Of a DNA stretch of 64,000 bases, positions 7,704 to 17,184 are shown piece by piece. The translations under genes were made by a program, and so were the position numbers. The notes beneath the pieces are model-generated. The model searched no databases. It was not told the origin of the DNA and was given only the letters and a program-made list of their open reading frames with translations. Numbering within the stretch: position 1 is the first letter of the stretch; the number at the start of each line of letters is the position of its first letter. The DNA comes from Guyparkeria sp. SCN-R1 (GTDB taxonomy: Bacteria > Pseudomonadota > Gammaproteobacteria > Halothiobacillales > Halothiobacillaceae), in the NCBI RefSeq assembly GCF_003932495.1, contig NZ_QZMT01000003.1, positions 85,898 to 149,897 on the forward strand, written 5' to 3'.

Positions 7704-9779
7704 ATGACAAGCACCGACGAGAAATCCCTGCCGTTCATCAACCGCGAGCTGAGCCTGCTCGGTTTCAACCGCCGCGTGCTCGAACTGGCACAGGACCGCA
7801 ACGTCCCGCTGCTCGAACGGCTCAAGTTCCTCTGCATATCCTCCGCCAACCTCGACGAATTCTTCGAGGTGCGCGTCGGCACACTTACCCAGCAGATTCG
7901 GGCCGGCATCTCCCGCCCGGACGACGCCGGGCTTTCCCCGCAGACACAGCTGGATCTCGTGCTCGAGCAGGCGCATGCCCTGGTCCACGACCAGTACGAG
8001 ACGCTCAACCGCGAGGTCATCCCCGCGCTGGCCAAGGAGAATATCCACTTCCTGCGCCGTACGCATTGGACCGAGGCGCAGGCGCTGTGGGTCAAGCAGT
8101 ACTTCCGCCGCGAGCTGCTGCCGCTGCTGACGCCGCTGGGCTTGGACCCGTCGCATCCCTTCCCGCGGATTCTCAACAAGTCGCTCAACTTCATCGTCTC
8201 GCTGGAAGGCAACGACGACTTTGGCCGCGAGGCGTGGCTGGCGATCGTGCAGGCACCACGCGCCCTGCCGCGCATCATCCAGATGGCCGAGGAAGCCGCC
8301 GAGGGCCCGGCCGCCTTCGTCTTCCTCAGTTCGATCATCCACGCCCACGTCCATGAACTGTTTCCCGGGATGACCGTCACCGGCTGCTACCAGTTCCGCG
8401 TGACGCGCAACAGCGACCTGTCCGTGGACGTCGACGACGATGACGACCTGCTGCAGACCCTGCAGGGCGGCCTGTTCGAGCGCAACTACGGCGACGCCCT
8501 GCGCCTCGAGGTGGCCGACAACTGCCCGGCGGACATGATCGACTTTCTCTGCGAGCGCTTCGCCCTCGACGACCGCCAGGTGTTCCAGGTCCACGGCCCG
8601 GTCAACCTGCACCGCCTGATGGCGCTGCCCGGCCTGATCGACCGCCCCGAGCTCAAGGATCCGCCGTTCACGCCGCGCCTCGAGGCGGACTTCGACCCGG
8701 ACCGCAACATCTTCGAGACCATCGAGCAGCAGGGCAGTGTGTTGCTGCACCACCCCTACCAGTCATTCATGCCGGTGGTGGAATTCATCCGCCAGGCGGC
8801 CACCGACCCGCGGGTGGTGGCGATCAAGATGACGCTCTACCGCACCGGCAAGGACTCCGCCATCGTCGACGCCCTCGAGGCGGCCGCGCGCACCGGCAAG
8901 GAGGTCACCGCGGTGGTCGAGCTGCGGGCGCGCTTCGACGAGGAAGCGAACATCAACATCACGACGAGGCTGCAGAAGGCCGGCGCCTACGTCGCCTACG
9001 GCATCGTCGGCTACAAGACCCACGCCAAGATGGCGCTGGTGGTCCGTCGCGACGGCAACCGCCTCAAGCGCTTCGTGCACCTGGGCACCGGCAACTATCA
9101 CCCGGGCACCGCGCGGCTGTACACCGATTTCGGCCTGATGACCGACGACCGCTTCGTCGGCGAGGACGTCAACAAGCTGTTCATGCAGCTGACCGGCCTG
9201 GGCCGCGGCATCCGGCTCAAGCGCCTGCTGCAGTCGCCGTTCACCCTGCACGACGGCATGCTCGAGCGCATCCGCCGTGAAACGGCGCACGCCCGCAACG
9301 GCCGGCCGGCGCGCATCCGCGCCAAGATGAACGCCCTGATCGAGAAACGCGTGATCGAGGCGCTCTACGAGGCCTCCCAGGCCGGGGTAACCATCGAGCT
9401 GGTGATCCGCGGGGTCTGCTGCCTCAAGCCGGGTATCCCGGGCGTGTCCGAGAACATCCATGTCCGCTCGGTGATGGGACGGTTCCTCGAGCATCCCCGC
9501 GTCTTCTATTTCCACAACGACGGCGAGGAGGAACTGTTCCTCTCGAGTGCCGACTGGATGCCGCGCAACTTCTTTGCCCGAGTGGAGACCGCCTTCCCGG
9601 TCGAGACGCCGGAAATCCGCGCCCGGGTGATCGACGAGGCGTTCGACCGGTATCTCGCCGACAACACCGGCGCCTGGGAACTCACCGCGGCCGGCGAGTA
9701 CCGCCGCATCACGCCGGCCAAGGGCGAGAAACCGTTCAATGCCCAGCAATCGCTGATCACCGATCTGGGCAAGGCCTGA
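7704..9779 (+). CDS. ppk1: Polyphosphate kinase 1
   Basis: 691 aa, the usual length. Makes inorganic polyphosphate from ATP through a phosphohistidine. N-terminal domain (INRELSLLGFNRRVLE), head domain, then two phospholipase-D-like C-terminal domains. The active-site histidine region is VGYKTHAKMALVVRR; a later conserved segment is VRSVMGRFLEHPRVFYFHN followed by LSSADWMPRNF. No strong Shine-Dalgarno is visible before the ATG at 7704. It is divergent from phoU with a 171-bp shared upstream region. Confidence 0.97.
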   Translation: MTSTDEKSLPFINRELSLLGFNRRVLELAQDRNVPLLERLKFLCISSANLDEFFEVRVGTLTQQIRAGISRPDDAGLSPQTQLDLVLEQAHALVHDQYETLNREVIPALAKENIHFLRRTHWTEAQALWVKQYFRRELLPLLTPLGLDPSHPFPRILNKSLNFIVSLEGNDDFGREAWLAIVQAPRALPRIIQMAEEAAEGPAAFVFLSSIIHAHVHELFPGMTVTGCYQFRVTRNSDLSVDVDDDDDLLQTLQGGLFERNYGDALRLEVADNCPADMIDFLCERFALDDRQVFQVHGPVNLHRLMALPGLIDRPELKDPPFTPRLEADFDPDRNIFETIEQQGSVLLHHPYQSFMPVVEFIRQAATDPRVVAIKMTLYRTGKDSAIVDALEAAARTGKEVTAVVELRARFDEEANINITTRLQKAGAYVAYGIVGYKTHAKMALVVRRDGNRLKRFVHLGTGNYHPGTARLYTDFGLMTDDRFVGEDVNKLFMQLTGLGRGIRLKRLLQSPFTLHDGMLERIRRETAHARNGRPARIRAKMNALIEKRVIEALYEASQAGVTIELVIRGVCCLKPGIPGVSENIHVRSVMGRFLEHPRVFYFHNDGEEELFLSSADWMPRNFFARVETAFPVETPEIRARVIDEAFDRYLADNTGAWELTAAGEYRRITPAKGEKPFNAQQSLITDLGKA

Positions 9780-9881
9780 CCGGCTCGTCGGATCGCGACC
9801 CGGCCCGCCTGCGGGCTGGAGGACGGTCCGACGTGCGATACTCTCGACCGTCGTCATCCCGATCACGGTAACCACCCGCCC

Positions 9882-10121
9882 ATGCTCAAGCTGCTGTTCT
9901 GGCTCATCGTCGCCCTGGTCATCGGGCTGTTCTTCGCCATCCGCCAGGCCAATCGCCTGCGTGCGGAACAACAGGACGATTCGCCCCAGACCCGCTCGCT
10001 GGAGTCCGTGCGCTGCGCCCACTGCGGGGTGTTCGTGCCCGAGGACAAGGCGGTGCGGCGCGACGGGCAGGACTTCTGCAGCTGGGAGCATGCCGAGGCG
10101 TGGCACCGGGAGCAGGGATGA
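9882..10121 (+). CDS. PP0621-type small membrane protein with zinc-ribbon-like tail
   Basis: 79 aa. One N-terminal membrane helix (MLKLLFWLIVALVIGLFFAI, residues 1-20), a polar linker, then CAHCGVFVPEDKA and FCSWEHAEAWH, giving a CxxC plus C/H pattern that could bind zinc. This matches the small conserved protein found just before pilS in many gammaproteobacteria (PP0621 family). Its stop overlaps the pilS start (ATGA), so the two are translated together. Function unknown. Confidence 0.8.
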   Translation: MLKLLFWLIVALVIGLFFAIRQANRLRAEQQDDSPQTRSLESVRCAHCGVFVPEDKAVRRDGQDFCSWEHAEAWHREQG

Positions 10122-11743
10122 TCCAGCCGGCCGGCACGGAGAACTGGCGCGGGCTGCGGCTCGCCAACGCCTATCGCCTGCTGCTGGCCCTCGCCCTGAC
10201 CGCCGCGGCACTGACCGATCGCGGCCCGGCGGTCTTCGGCCAAGCCAATGCCTCGCTGTTCATGGTCACCGCCTGGGCCTACCTGTTCCTGGCCATGGCC
10301 TTCGAATGGCTGCTGGAACTGCGCATCCTGCCGTTCCGCCCGCAGGCCCACCTGCACACCGCGGGCGATCTCGCCTGCCTGATGCTGATTGCACACGCCT
10401 CGGGCGGGCCGGAAGGCCCGATCGCGCTAGCGCTGGTGATCGCCATCGGCATCGCGGCGGTGTTGCATGGCGGACGGGCGGCGATCGGCTACGCCGCGAT
10501 CGGCGTGCTGCTGGTCCTCGGTGAGGCGATCTACGCCTCGTGGACACAGACGGATGCCAACCACCTGACCAACTCCGGTTTTCTCGGCGCCGCCCTGCTG
10601 TTGATCACCGTGCTGGTGATCGCCTTCGAGCGCCGCGCGGCTATCTGGGAACACCAGAGCCACGCGCGCGAGCGCGAGGTACGCTACCTCTCGGAACTCG
10701 CCCTGCGGGTCATCGAGCAGACCGACAACGGCATTGTCGTTTCCGACCCTGAGGGGAGGATCGAGTACATCAACGCCGCCGCGCGCCAGATGCTCGGCGA
10801 GCGCGGCGCGGCCGACCTGGCGGACGACCACCGCCTGCCGGACCTGCACCCCGGGGTCTGCGATGCCCTGCGGGCCTGGCACGCCGGCAACGGCGGCCAA
10901 CAGCAGGACTTCGACCAACCACGCCGACTGCGCGCGCAGTTCCACCGCATCGAGACCGCGCTGGGTCCACGTGCCCTGATCGTGCTGCTGGACCTGTCGG
11001 CCGAGGACGAACGGGTACGGCGCGACAAGCTCGCCGCGCTGGGCCGTCTGATCGCCTCGATCGCCCACGAGGTGAGAAACCCGCTGTCTTCGATCCGCCA
11101 GGCCGCCGAACTGCTGCCGGAATCCGATACCCCGGAAGAGCGCGAGCAGCTGACCCAGATCATCACGCGCCACAGCGACCGCATCAATCGACTGGTCGAG
11201 GACGTGCTCGGCGCGGCCCGCTCACCGGCAGTCAACGCCCAGAACGTCGAGCTGGGAGACTGGCTGGAGCGATTCGCCGAGACCCGTCGCCAGGCCTGGA
11301 AAACGGCCGGCAAGCCGTACGTGATGGCGCTCACCGCCCCGATCGAACCGGCATTTGCCCGGGTAGACACGACCCACCTCTGGCAGGTCATCGACAATCT
11401 CTGTGACAATGCCGAACGCCATGCTCGGCCCGACGACGGGCGACTCAGGCTCCGCCTGCGCCTCGAAGCAGCAACGCGCGGCGGCTGGCAGATCCGGGTA
11501 TGCGACAACGGCCCACGCATTGCGGCCGAGGACCGTAGCGCCCTGTTCGAACCGTTCTTCACCACGCATTCGCAGGGAACGGGGCTAGGACTGTTCGTTT
11601 CGCGCGAGCTGGCACTGGCCAATCGCGGCGAACTGGTTCTCGAGGAACCCGACGCGTCCCGGGAGACGGGCAACTGCTTCCGCCTGTGCCTGCCGGCGGC
11701 GGACGAGGCGATCGAGACGGCAACGACACAAGCAAGGGAATGA
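10118..11743 (+). CDS. pilS: PilS-type membrane sensor histidine kinase
   Basis: 541 aa from the ATG at 10118, which overlaps the preceding stop. About six membrane helices in the first 185 residues, a linker helix, a PAS domain (VIEQTDNGIVVSDPEGRIEYINAA), then HisKA with the phospho-accepting histidine in SIAHEVRNPLSSIRQA, and a HATPase domain (N box DNLCDNAERHA, G box GTGLGLFVSRELA). The six-helix plus PAS layout and the adjacent sigma-54 activator identify PilS, which controls pilin transcription in Pseudomonas. No pilA is in the window. Confidence 0.93.
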   Translation: MIQPAGTENWRGLRLANAYRLLLALALTAAALTDRGPAVFGQANASLFMVTAWAYLFLAMAFEWLLELRILPFRPQAHLHTAGDLACLMLIAHASGGPEGPIALALVIAIGIAAVLHGGRAAIGYAAIGVLLVLGEAIYASWTQTDANHLTNSGFLGAALLLITVLVIAFERRAAIWEHQSHAREREVRYLSELALRVIEQTDNGIVVSDPEGRIEYINAAARQMLGERGAADLADDHRLPDLHPGVCDALRAWHAGNGGQQQDFDQPRRLRAQFHRIETALGPRALIVLLDLSAEDERVRRDKLAALGRLIASIAHEVRNPLSSIRQAAELLPESDTPEEREQLTQIITRHSDRINRLVEDVLGAARSPAVNAQNVELGDWLERFAETRRQAWKTAGKPYVMALTAPIEPAFARVDTTHLWQVIDNLCDNAERHARPDDGRLRLRLRLEAATRGGWQIRVCDNGPRIAAEDRSALFEPFFTTHSQGTGLGLFVSRELALANRGELVLEEPDASRETGNCFRLCLPAADEAIETATTQARE

Positions 11744-11747
11744 AGTC

Positions 11748-13094
11748 ATGGCGTACTGCCTGATCGTGGACGACGAGCCGGACATCCGCACGCTGGTCGC
11801 CCTGTTCATGAAGCGCGAAGGAGTCACCACCCTCGAGGCCGCCGACCTAGCCGAGGCGCGTGAGCGGCTGGCGGCAAACGAGGAGATCGACCTGTGTCTG
11901 GCCGACATGCGCCTGCCCGACGGCAACGGGCTGGACCTGGTCGACGAGATCCGCCAACAGCGTCCCGATCTGCCGGTGGCGGTGATCACTGCCCACGGCC
12001 AGGTCGAGGCCGCCGTCCGGGCGCTCAAGGCCGGGGCCTTCGACTTCATCAACAAGCCGATCGAGCAGGACACCCTACGCCGCCTGCTGCGCGACGCGCG
12101 CAACCTGCAGCCCGGCCGGCCGACGACAAATGCCCCCGCCGAGACGGATGGCGGTGACTCGCCCCTGATCGGCCAGTCGCGCGCCATGCGCCAGTTGCGC
12201 GAGATGATCGGCCGGCTGGCGCGCTCGCAGGCGCCGATCTTCATCCAGGGCGAGTCCGGCACCGGCAAGGAGCTGGTCGCCCGCGAGATACACAACCACA
12301 GCAGCCGCGCGGGCGGCCCGTTCGTGCCGGTCAACTGCGGCGCGATCCCCGGCGAGCTGATCGAGTCCGAACTGTTCGGCCACCACAAGGGATCGTTCAC
12401 CGGCGCGACCCGCGACAAGCCCGGCCTGTTCCGGGCGGCCGAGGGCGGCACCCTGTTTCTCGACGAGATCGCCGAACTGCCGCTGCCCCTGCAGGTCAGC
12501 CTGCTGCGGGTGCTGCAGGAGCGTCGCGTACGGCCGGTGGGTGGCACCGAGGAGGTGCCCATCGACGTGCGGATCGTCTCGGCCTCGCACCAGGATCTCA
12601 ACCAGGCGGTGACCGATGGCCGATTCCGCCAGGACCTGTTCTTCCGCCTGAACGTGATCGGCCTGCGCGTACCGCCGCTGCGCGAACGCCTCGACGACCT
12701 GCCGGCGCTCGCCTCGGCGATCGTCGCCCGGCTGGCCGCACGCGACCAGCGCCCGGTGCCCGGCATCGATCCCGCCGTGCTGCAGACCCTGGCCAGCCAG
12801 CCCTTCCCGGGCAACGTGCGGGAACTGGAAAACCTGCTCGAACGCGCCATGGCCCTGACCGACGGCGAGCGGATCACCGACCAGGCCGTCGCGCCGCACC
12901 CGATGATGACCGGCGAGGAGGAGCCCGGCTCGGCCCTGGGTGCCTGTCCCGGCTTCATCCCGGAGACCGACGAACAGCACGACGTGCTTGCCGCCCTGCA
13001 GCAGACCCGCTGGAATCGCAGCGAGGCCGCCCGCCGACTGGGCATGACCCTGCGCCAGTTGCGTTATCGGTTGCAGAAGTGGGGAGTCGAATAA
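11748..13094 (+). CDS. pilR: PilR-type sigma-54-dependent response regulator
   Basis: 448 aa. Receiver domain with phospho-acceptor aspartate in CLADMRLPDGNG and acidic pair DDEPD; AAA+ domain with Walker A GESGTGKELVAREIHNHSSR, the sigma-54 contact loop KGSFTGATRDKPGLF (GAFTGA motif with S for A) and Walker B GGTLFLDEIAELP; C-terminal Fis-type helix-turn-helix (WNRSEAARRLGMTLRQLRYRL). Begins 4 bp after pilS. A candidate sigma-54 promoter occurs in this window at 33483. Confidence 0.95.
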   Translation: MAYCLIVDDEPDIRTLVALFMKREGVTTLEAADLAEARERLAANEEIDLCLADMRLPDGNGLDLVDEIRQQRPDLPVAVITAHGQVEAAVRALKAGAFDFINKPIEQDTLRRLLRDARNLQPGRPTTNAPAETDGGDSPLIGQSRAMRQLREMIGRLARSQAPIFIQGESGTGKELVAREIHNHSSRAGGPFVPVNCGAIPGELIESELFGHHKGSFTGATRDKPGLFRAAEGGTLFLDEIAELPLPLQVSLLRVLQERRVRPVGGTEEVPIDVRIVSASHQDLNQAVTDGRFRQDLFFRLNVIGLRVPPLRERLDDLPALASAIVARLAARDQRPVPGIDPAVLQTLASQPFPGNVRELENLLERAMALTDGERITDQAVAPHPMMTGEEEPGSALGACPGFIPETDEQHDVLAALQQTRWNRSEAARRLGMTLRQLRYRLQKWGVE

Positions 13095-13156
13095 AAGGCG
13101 GCAGAAATCAGAACGCAGATTTCGGAAAGACAGTGCCTAACCGCTGACCTCTTCGA

Positions 13157-13663
13157 TCAATCCGCCAACGCGCGCAACACGGCCGGCGGCAGGGCCCAGA
13201 CCAGCTTGCCATTGCCGTAACCGACGGCGTTGTCGAAACGAATCAGGATCATGCCGCCCTTTTTCATCGGCATGTTGCCGGACGGCCGCCCGGCGAGCAG
13301 GCATTTGGCCAGTTGCCCGAGGCTCGGTTCGTGCCCGACCACGGCCATGCCCTCCACGCGGGGCTGCTTGCGCAACCACTCCACCGCCGCCCCGATGGGA
13401 GCCTCGGGGGCGAACACCCCCTCCTGCTCGACCCGGCGTTGCTCGACAGCCGGCGCGACGATCTCGGCGGTCTGCACGGCGCGCACGGCCGGGCTGGTCA
13501 CCAGGCGTTCGATCGGCAAGGCCATGGTGGTCAGGCCGCGGGCCGCCATCTGCATGCGCTCGATACCGCGCTTGGTCAGCGGGCGCTCGGCATCGGGACG
13601 CCCCTCGCGGGCAAAGGCCTCGCGGTCCTGAGCGGCGGCGTGTCGGATGATCAACAGGTCCAT
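13157..13663 (-). CDS. sixA: SixA phosphohistidine phosphatase
   Basis: 168 aa from the ATG at 13663 (an upstream in-frame start at 13693 adds ten residues without a better RBS). Histidine phosphatase superfamily: LLIIRHAAAQ carries the RH of the catalytic motif, LTKRGIERMQMAARGL and SPAVRAVQTAEIV are family hallmarks, and VVGHEPSLGQLAKCL carries the second catalytic histidine. SixA removes phosphate from HPt domains or PTS proteins. It is divergent from the FHA gene, next to other phospho-signalling genes. Confidence 0.9.
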   Translation of the reverse strand: MDLLIIRHAAAQDREAFAREGRPDAERPLTKRGIERMQMAARGLTTMALPIERLVTSPAVRAVQTAEIVAPAVEQRRVEQEGVFAPEAPIGAAVEWLRKQPRVEGMAVVGHEPSLGQLAKCLLAGRPSGNMPMKKGGMILIRFDNAVGYGNGKLVWALPPAVLRALAD

Positions 13664-13848
13664 GATGGGTCTCGCGGGTTTCGATAGCGGCATCCTGACG
13701 CCGCCAAGCTACCGGATTGTGACAATGTGACTGACCGGAGGTGGACCGTGATCCGGCGGGTTGGTTCACGGGCCGGGCACCTCTGGTAACCGCGGCGCTC
13801 TGGGCTATGATGATGGGCCCAGCTACCGTCACATCGCGAGGAGACGAC

Positions 13849-14391
13849 ATGGAAGGCCGCGACGCGCAGGATGCCCGCTCCACCCCCCATACCCATCACC
13901 GCCCGAGCCGCTCGGCCGGCCCGCAGGGCACCATGCTCTTCCAGGCCGACGAGATGCGCCGACAGGCCGAGGCCGCCGAACCGCAGGGCAACGAGCGCGC
14001 CTCGGTCGCCGAGCCGATCCTCGAAGGGGTCAGCGGCGGCATCGAGGGGCGACGATTCACCCTGCGGGCCGGTCGGCAGACCATCGGTCGTCGCGAGGAC
14101 AACGACATCGTCCTCGACGAACCCAGCGTCTCCTCCTCGCACGCGTGGATCCTCAACCAGCAGGGCCACCACGTGGTCATGAACATGCTGTCCACCAACG
14201 GCACCTTCGTCAACGACCAGCGGGTGCACGAGGCCACCCTCAAGCACGGCGATCGCGTGCGGCTCGGCCAGGCAGAGTTCGTGTTTCTCACCCGCGAGGC
14301 CGGCGACGGCAAGGTCGGGCCGCGTCACTGGCTGGTGGGAGCGCTGCTGCTCGCGGCCATGGGGCTGGCCTTCTACCTGATCTGGAACTGA
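13849..14391 (+). CDS. Tail-anchored FHA-domain protein
   Basis: 180 aa from the ATG at 13849, preceded by GAGGAG. Residues 1-60 are a disordered, charged leader containing GPQGTMLFQADEMRRQ. An FHA domain covers about 62-145, with the phosphothreonine-binding signature GRREDNDIVL, SVSSSHAWI and STNGTFVNDQ. A single membrane helix (WLVGALLLAAMGLAFYLIW) ends the protein, leaving the FHA domain in the cytoplasm. It is 7 bp upstream of a Ser/Thr kinase, so it is a likely substrate or adaptor. The exposed N-terminal threonine could be the phospho site, by analogy with GarA-type proteins. Confidence 0.9.
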   Translation: MEGRDAQDARSTPHTHHRPSRSAGPQGTMLFQADEMRRQAEAAEPQGNERASVAEPILEGVSGGIEGRRFTLRAGRQTIGRREDNDIVLDEPSVSSSHAWILNQQGHHVVMNMLSTNGTFVNDQRVHEATLKHGDRVRLGQAEFVFLTREAGDGKVGPRHWLVGALLLAAMGLAFYLIWN

Positions 14392-14398
14392 GCCGGTC

Positions 14399-16096
14399 GT
14401 GACAGTCCGCGAGACGCCGAAGACGATTGGCCGCTACCGCATCGAGGGGGTTCTCGGCGAGGGGGCGATGTCGATCATTTATGCCGGCTTCGACCCCAGC
14501 ATCAACCGCCACCTGGCGATCAAGTGCCTGCGAGACGAGGTGGCCCGCGACGATGCCTACCGGCGCCGCTTTCTCACCGAGGCCCGCGCCGCCGGCACGC
14601 TAAACCACCCCAACATCGTCACCATCTACGACGTCGGCGAGGCCGACGGCCAGCCCTACATCGCGATGGAACGGCTGCACGGCGAGACCCTGGCCGATCG
14701 CGTCGCCCGCGAGGGTTTTCCCCCGATACCGGTCGTCATCGACCTGGTCGGACAGATCGCCGCCGCCCTGGAATTCGCCCACCGTCATGGCGTGATCCAC
14801 CAGGACATCAAGCCCGACAACATCATCCTGGTGGAAGGCTGGACCCACGCCAAGGTCAACGATTTCGGCGTGGCGCGCCTGCCCGAGGGCGACGAGCACC
14901 ATGACGGCATGGTCGCCGGCACCCCCGCCTACATGTCACCCGAACAATTGCGTGGCGCGGCGACCGACGGGCGCAGCGACCTGTTTTCACTGGGCGTGCT
15001 GCTGTTCTGGCTGCTGACCGGGAACAAGCCGTGGCAGGAGTCGGAGATCGACCGACTGATGGCCGAACGCCACGACAACCCCCAGCCGTCCCTGCTCCCG
15101 CGCGAGCCGGCCACGCCCGAGGTGCTGTTGGAGATTACCCGCAGCCTGCTGCAGTCCGACGCCAACCAGCGCTACCAGCACGCCCACGAGGTGATCGATG
15201 ACCTGCGGCACGCCCGGCGCGAGCTCGAGCGCCTGCGGGCCGACCCGATCGCCACCCGGATCCTGCCGATGCGGGTGCGCTGGGCGGCGATCCTCGGCAC
15301 CATCCTCACCGTCACCCTGCTGACCGGCCTGGCCTCGGTCTACGTCAAACAGGATCAGGCGCTGACCGGCCTGGCCCTGGACTTCGGCGCGTCCTTGGGA
15401 CGCACCATCGCGCATGAAACCGCCGAAGACCTGCTGCTCAACGACGATGTCGCCGTGCGCGCCCTGGTCGAGGACATGCGGCGCAATGACCAGATCCGCT
15501 ACCTGGCCGTCGCCAACCGCGAGCGCCAGGTAATCGCCAGTGCCCGCGACGACGAAGTCGGCGCGCTGCTGCCGGCCCTGCCCGACACCCGCCGACGCGA
15601 CCTCGACGACGGCATCGTCAGCCATCACGGCACACTGCCGGCGACGGACACGGACGAGACCCTGCTGCTGTTCGACGTACCCATTCGCTACCAGTCGCAT
15701 CCGATCGGCACATTGCGGCTCGGGGTCGAGAGCGAGCCGTTGGCCGCGGCGAACCGCACGACGCTGATGGCAATGATCACGGCGCTGCTGGCGACACTCG
15801 TGGTGGTGCTGGGCGCGGCCTGGTGGCTGTTCCGTCGCCTACTCGCCCCACTCGACGTTCTGCGCGACGCGCTGATGCGTGTTGCCCGCGGCGAGACCAG
15901 TCATCGCATCCGACTGGTGCGGCGCGACGAATTCGCACGCCTGTTCACGGCCTTCAACCTGATGAGCGAATCACTCTCGCGGCGCGAGGCCACCCCATCG
16001 ACCAACCAGCCGAACCCGGCCACCGACACCGAGCCGACGCGCGTGATCGAACCGGGTGATGCCTCAGGCGACGAGCCGACCGAGCCACCGCGATAG
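14399..16096 (+). CDS. Membrane Ser/Thr protein kinase with extracytoplasmic sensor and C-terminal HAMP
   Basis: 565 aa, GTG start 7 bp after the FHA gene. Kinase domain at 12-275: glycine loop GEGAMSIIYAG, lysine in LAIKCL, catalytic loop VIHQDIKPDN (Gln replaces the Arg of HRD), DFG in VNDFGVARL, activation segment AGTPAYMSPEQ. Helix 1 at about 296-315 (WAAILGTILTVTLLTGLASV), an extracytoplasmic region of about 140 residues, helix 2 at about 458-480, then a HAMP domain (LAPLDVLRDALMRVARGE ... DEFARLFTAFNLMSESL) and a proline- and threonine-rich tail. Nothing enzymatic follows the HAMP. It probably phosphorylates the FHA protein and is reversed by the nearby PP2C. Confidence 0.93.
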   Translation: MTVRETPKTIGRYRIEGVLGEGAMSIIYAGFDPSINRHLAIKCLRDEVARDDAYRRRFLTEARAAGTLNHPNIVTIYDVGEADGQPYIAMERLHGETLADRVAREGFPPIPVVIDLVGQIAAALEFAHRHGVIHQDIKPDNIILVEGWTHAKVNDFGVARLPEGDEHHDGMVAGTPAYMSPEQLRGAATDGRSDLFSLGVLLFWLLTGNKPWQESEIDRLMAERHDNPQPSLLPREPATPEVLLEITRSLLQSDANQRYQHAHEVIDDLRHARRELERLRADPIATRILPMRVRWAAILGTILTVTLLTGLASVYVKQDQALTGLALDFGASLGRTIAHETAEDLLLNDDVAVRALVEDMRRNDQIRYLAVANRERQVIASARDDEVGALLPALPDTRRRDLDDGIVSHHGTLPATDTDETLLLFDVPIRYQSHPIGTLRLGVESEPLAAANRTTLMAMITALLATLVVVLGAAWWLFRRLLAPLDVLRDALMRVARGETSHRIRLVRRDEFARLFTAFNLMSESLSRREATPSTNQPNPATDTEPTRVIEPGDASGDEPTEPPR

Positions 16097-16124
16097 CTCA
16101 GCGGCCCACCGTCACCCGCTTGGG

Positions 16125-17153
16125 TCACAACTGGTCGACGCGACGCTGCAGTTCGCGGGCACGCGCCCGGTAGGTGCGGGCAGGCTCGAAGGTCGGATCG
16201 ATCGCCAGCAGGCGATCCCACAGGGCAATCGCCTCGTCCAGATCCTGGTTGCGATAGCGCAGGATCGCCCGCTCGTGGTACTCGTCCACCAGCCGTTCGC
16301 GCAACGCGGGCGCCCGAGTGGCTGCCGGCTCGATACCCTCGTCCTCGGCCAGCGCGGCCTCGAACCGCTTGAGCGCCGCCCCAGGCCGGTCGTCGGCCAG
16401 CAGGGACATCGCCTCCTTCTGCAGCTGTTCGGCGCGTGTTCCAGTCTCGTTCGACGATGATCCCGACGACGCAGCATCGCGATCGGCGGCAGCGGACTGG
16501 AACGACGGCAGCGGCGCGTCCGGCAAGGCCAGTGCCGCGGCCGTCTGCCGCGAGGGAATGGGGGCACGCTCGAGCTGCCGACGCGCCGGCTGCCCCTCGT
16601 CCGCCAGTGCGGTCGGCCCGGCATCGCTTGAGCGCGGCGGCCCCGGCAGGCGCAGGCTCTCGCCGACACGCAGGTCGGAGGGGTTTTCGGAGTCGTTGTA
16701 GCGGGCGAGGATCAGGAACAACCCGGCATCGCCGAGGTGACGGGCGGCCAGCGCGCTGTAGGAATCGCCCGGGCGCACCGTGTACTCGTGCGACTGGCGA
16801 CCGAGCACCTCCTCGGGATCGGCGGTCAGCTGACGCATGACGGCCCGGGCCACCATGTCGCCCGGGTGTCGTTCCAGGTACCGGGCGAGATCCCGGCGAC
16901 CCGGCGCGTAGCCACCGCGCTGGAGATCATCGAGGATCGCATCCAGCGAGCGGCGGTCGGCCGGCGGGGCAACGGCCGATTCCTCCACCGGAGTGGCTTC
17001 GGCCTGCTTGCCATCACCGCCGGCCAGCCCCTGCAGTCGGGCGTCGAGCTCGCCGAGCTGGGCACAGCCGGCCAGGACGGTCGAGCCCACCAGCAGGGCG
17101 ACGACCGGGGCGAGTCGGATTGGGGAGTCGGAACGTCCACCGAAATTCATCAT
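16125..17153 (-). CDS. LysM-domain lipoprotein with TPR-like C-terminus
   Basis: 342 aa from the ATG at 17153. Lipobox VLAGC after a hydrophobic stretch, so probably outer-membrane or periplasmic lipoprotein. A LysM peptidoglycan-binding domain lies about residue 125-172 (YTVRPGDSYSALAARHLG ... LRVGESLRLP). A low-complexity linker follows, and the end is TPR-like (AMSLLADDRPGAALKRFE, AILRYRNQDLDEAIALW, LLAIDPTFEPARTYRARA). It lies 11 bp... to 31 bp downstream of the PP2C gene on the same strand and is convergent with the kinase. It may sense or position the cell wall for the kinase sensor, which is an inference from context. Confidence 0.85.
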   Translation of the reverse strand: MMNFGGRSDSPIRLAPVVALLVGSTVLAGCAQLGELDARLQGLAGGDGKQAEATPVEESAVAPPADRRSLDAILDDLQRGGYAPGRRDLARYLERHPGDMVARAVMRQLTADPEEVLGRQSHEYTVRPGDSYSALAARHLGDAGLFLILARYNDSENPSDLRVGESLRLPGPPRSSDAGPTALADEGQPARRQLERAPIPSRQTAAALALPDAPLPSFQSAAADRDAASSGSSSNETGTRAEQLQKEAMSLLADDRPGAALKRFEAALAEDEGIEPAATRAPALRERLVDEYHERAILRYRNQDLDEAIALWDRLLAIDPTFEPARTYRARARELQRRVDQL

Positions 17154-17184
17154 GGTTCGGTTGCCGTGATTCAAGAAAATGGAT

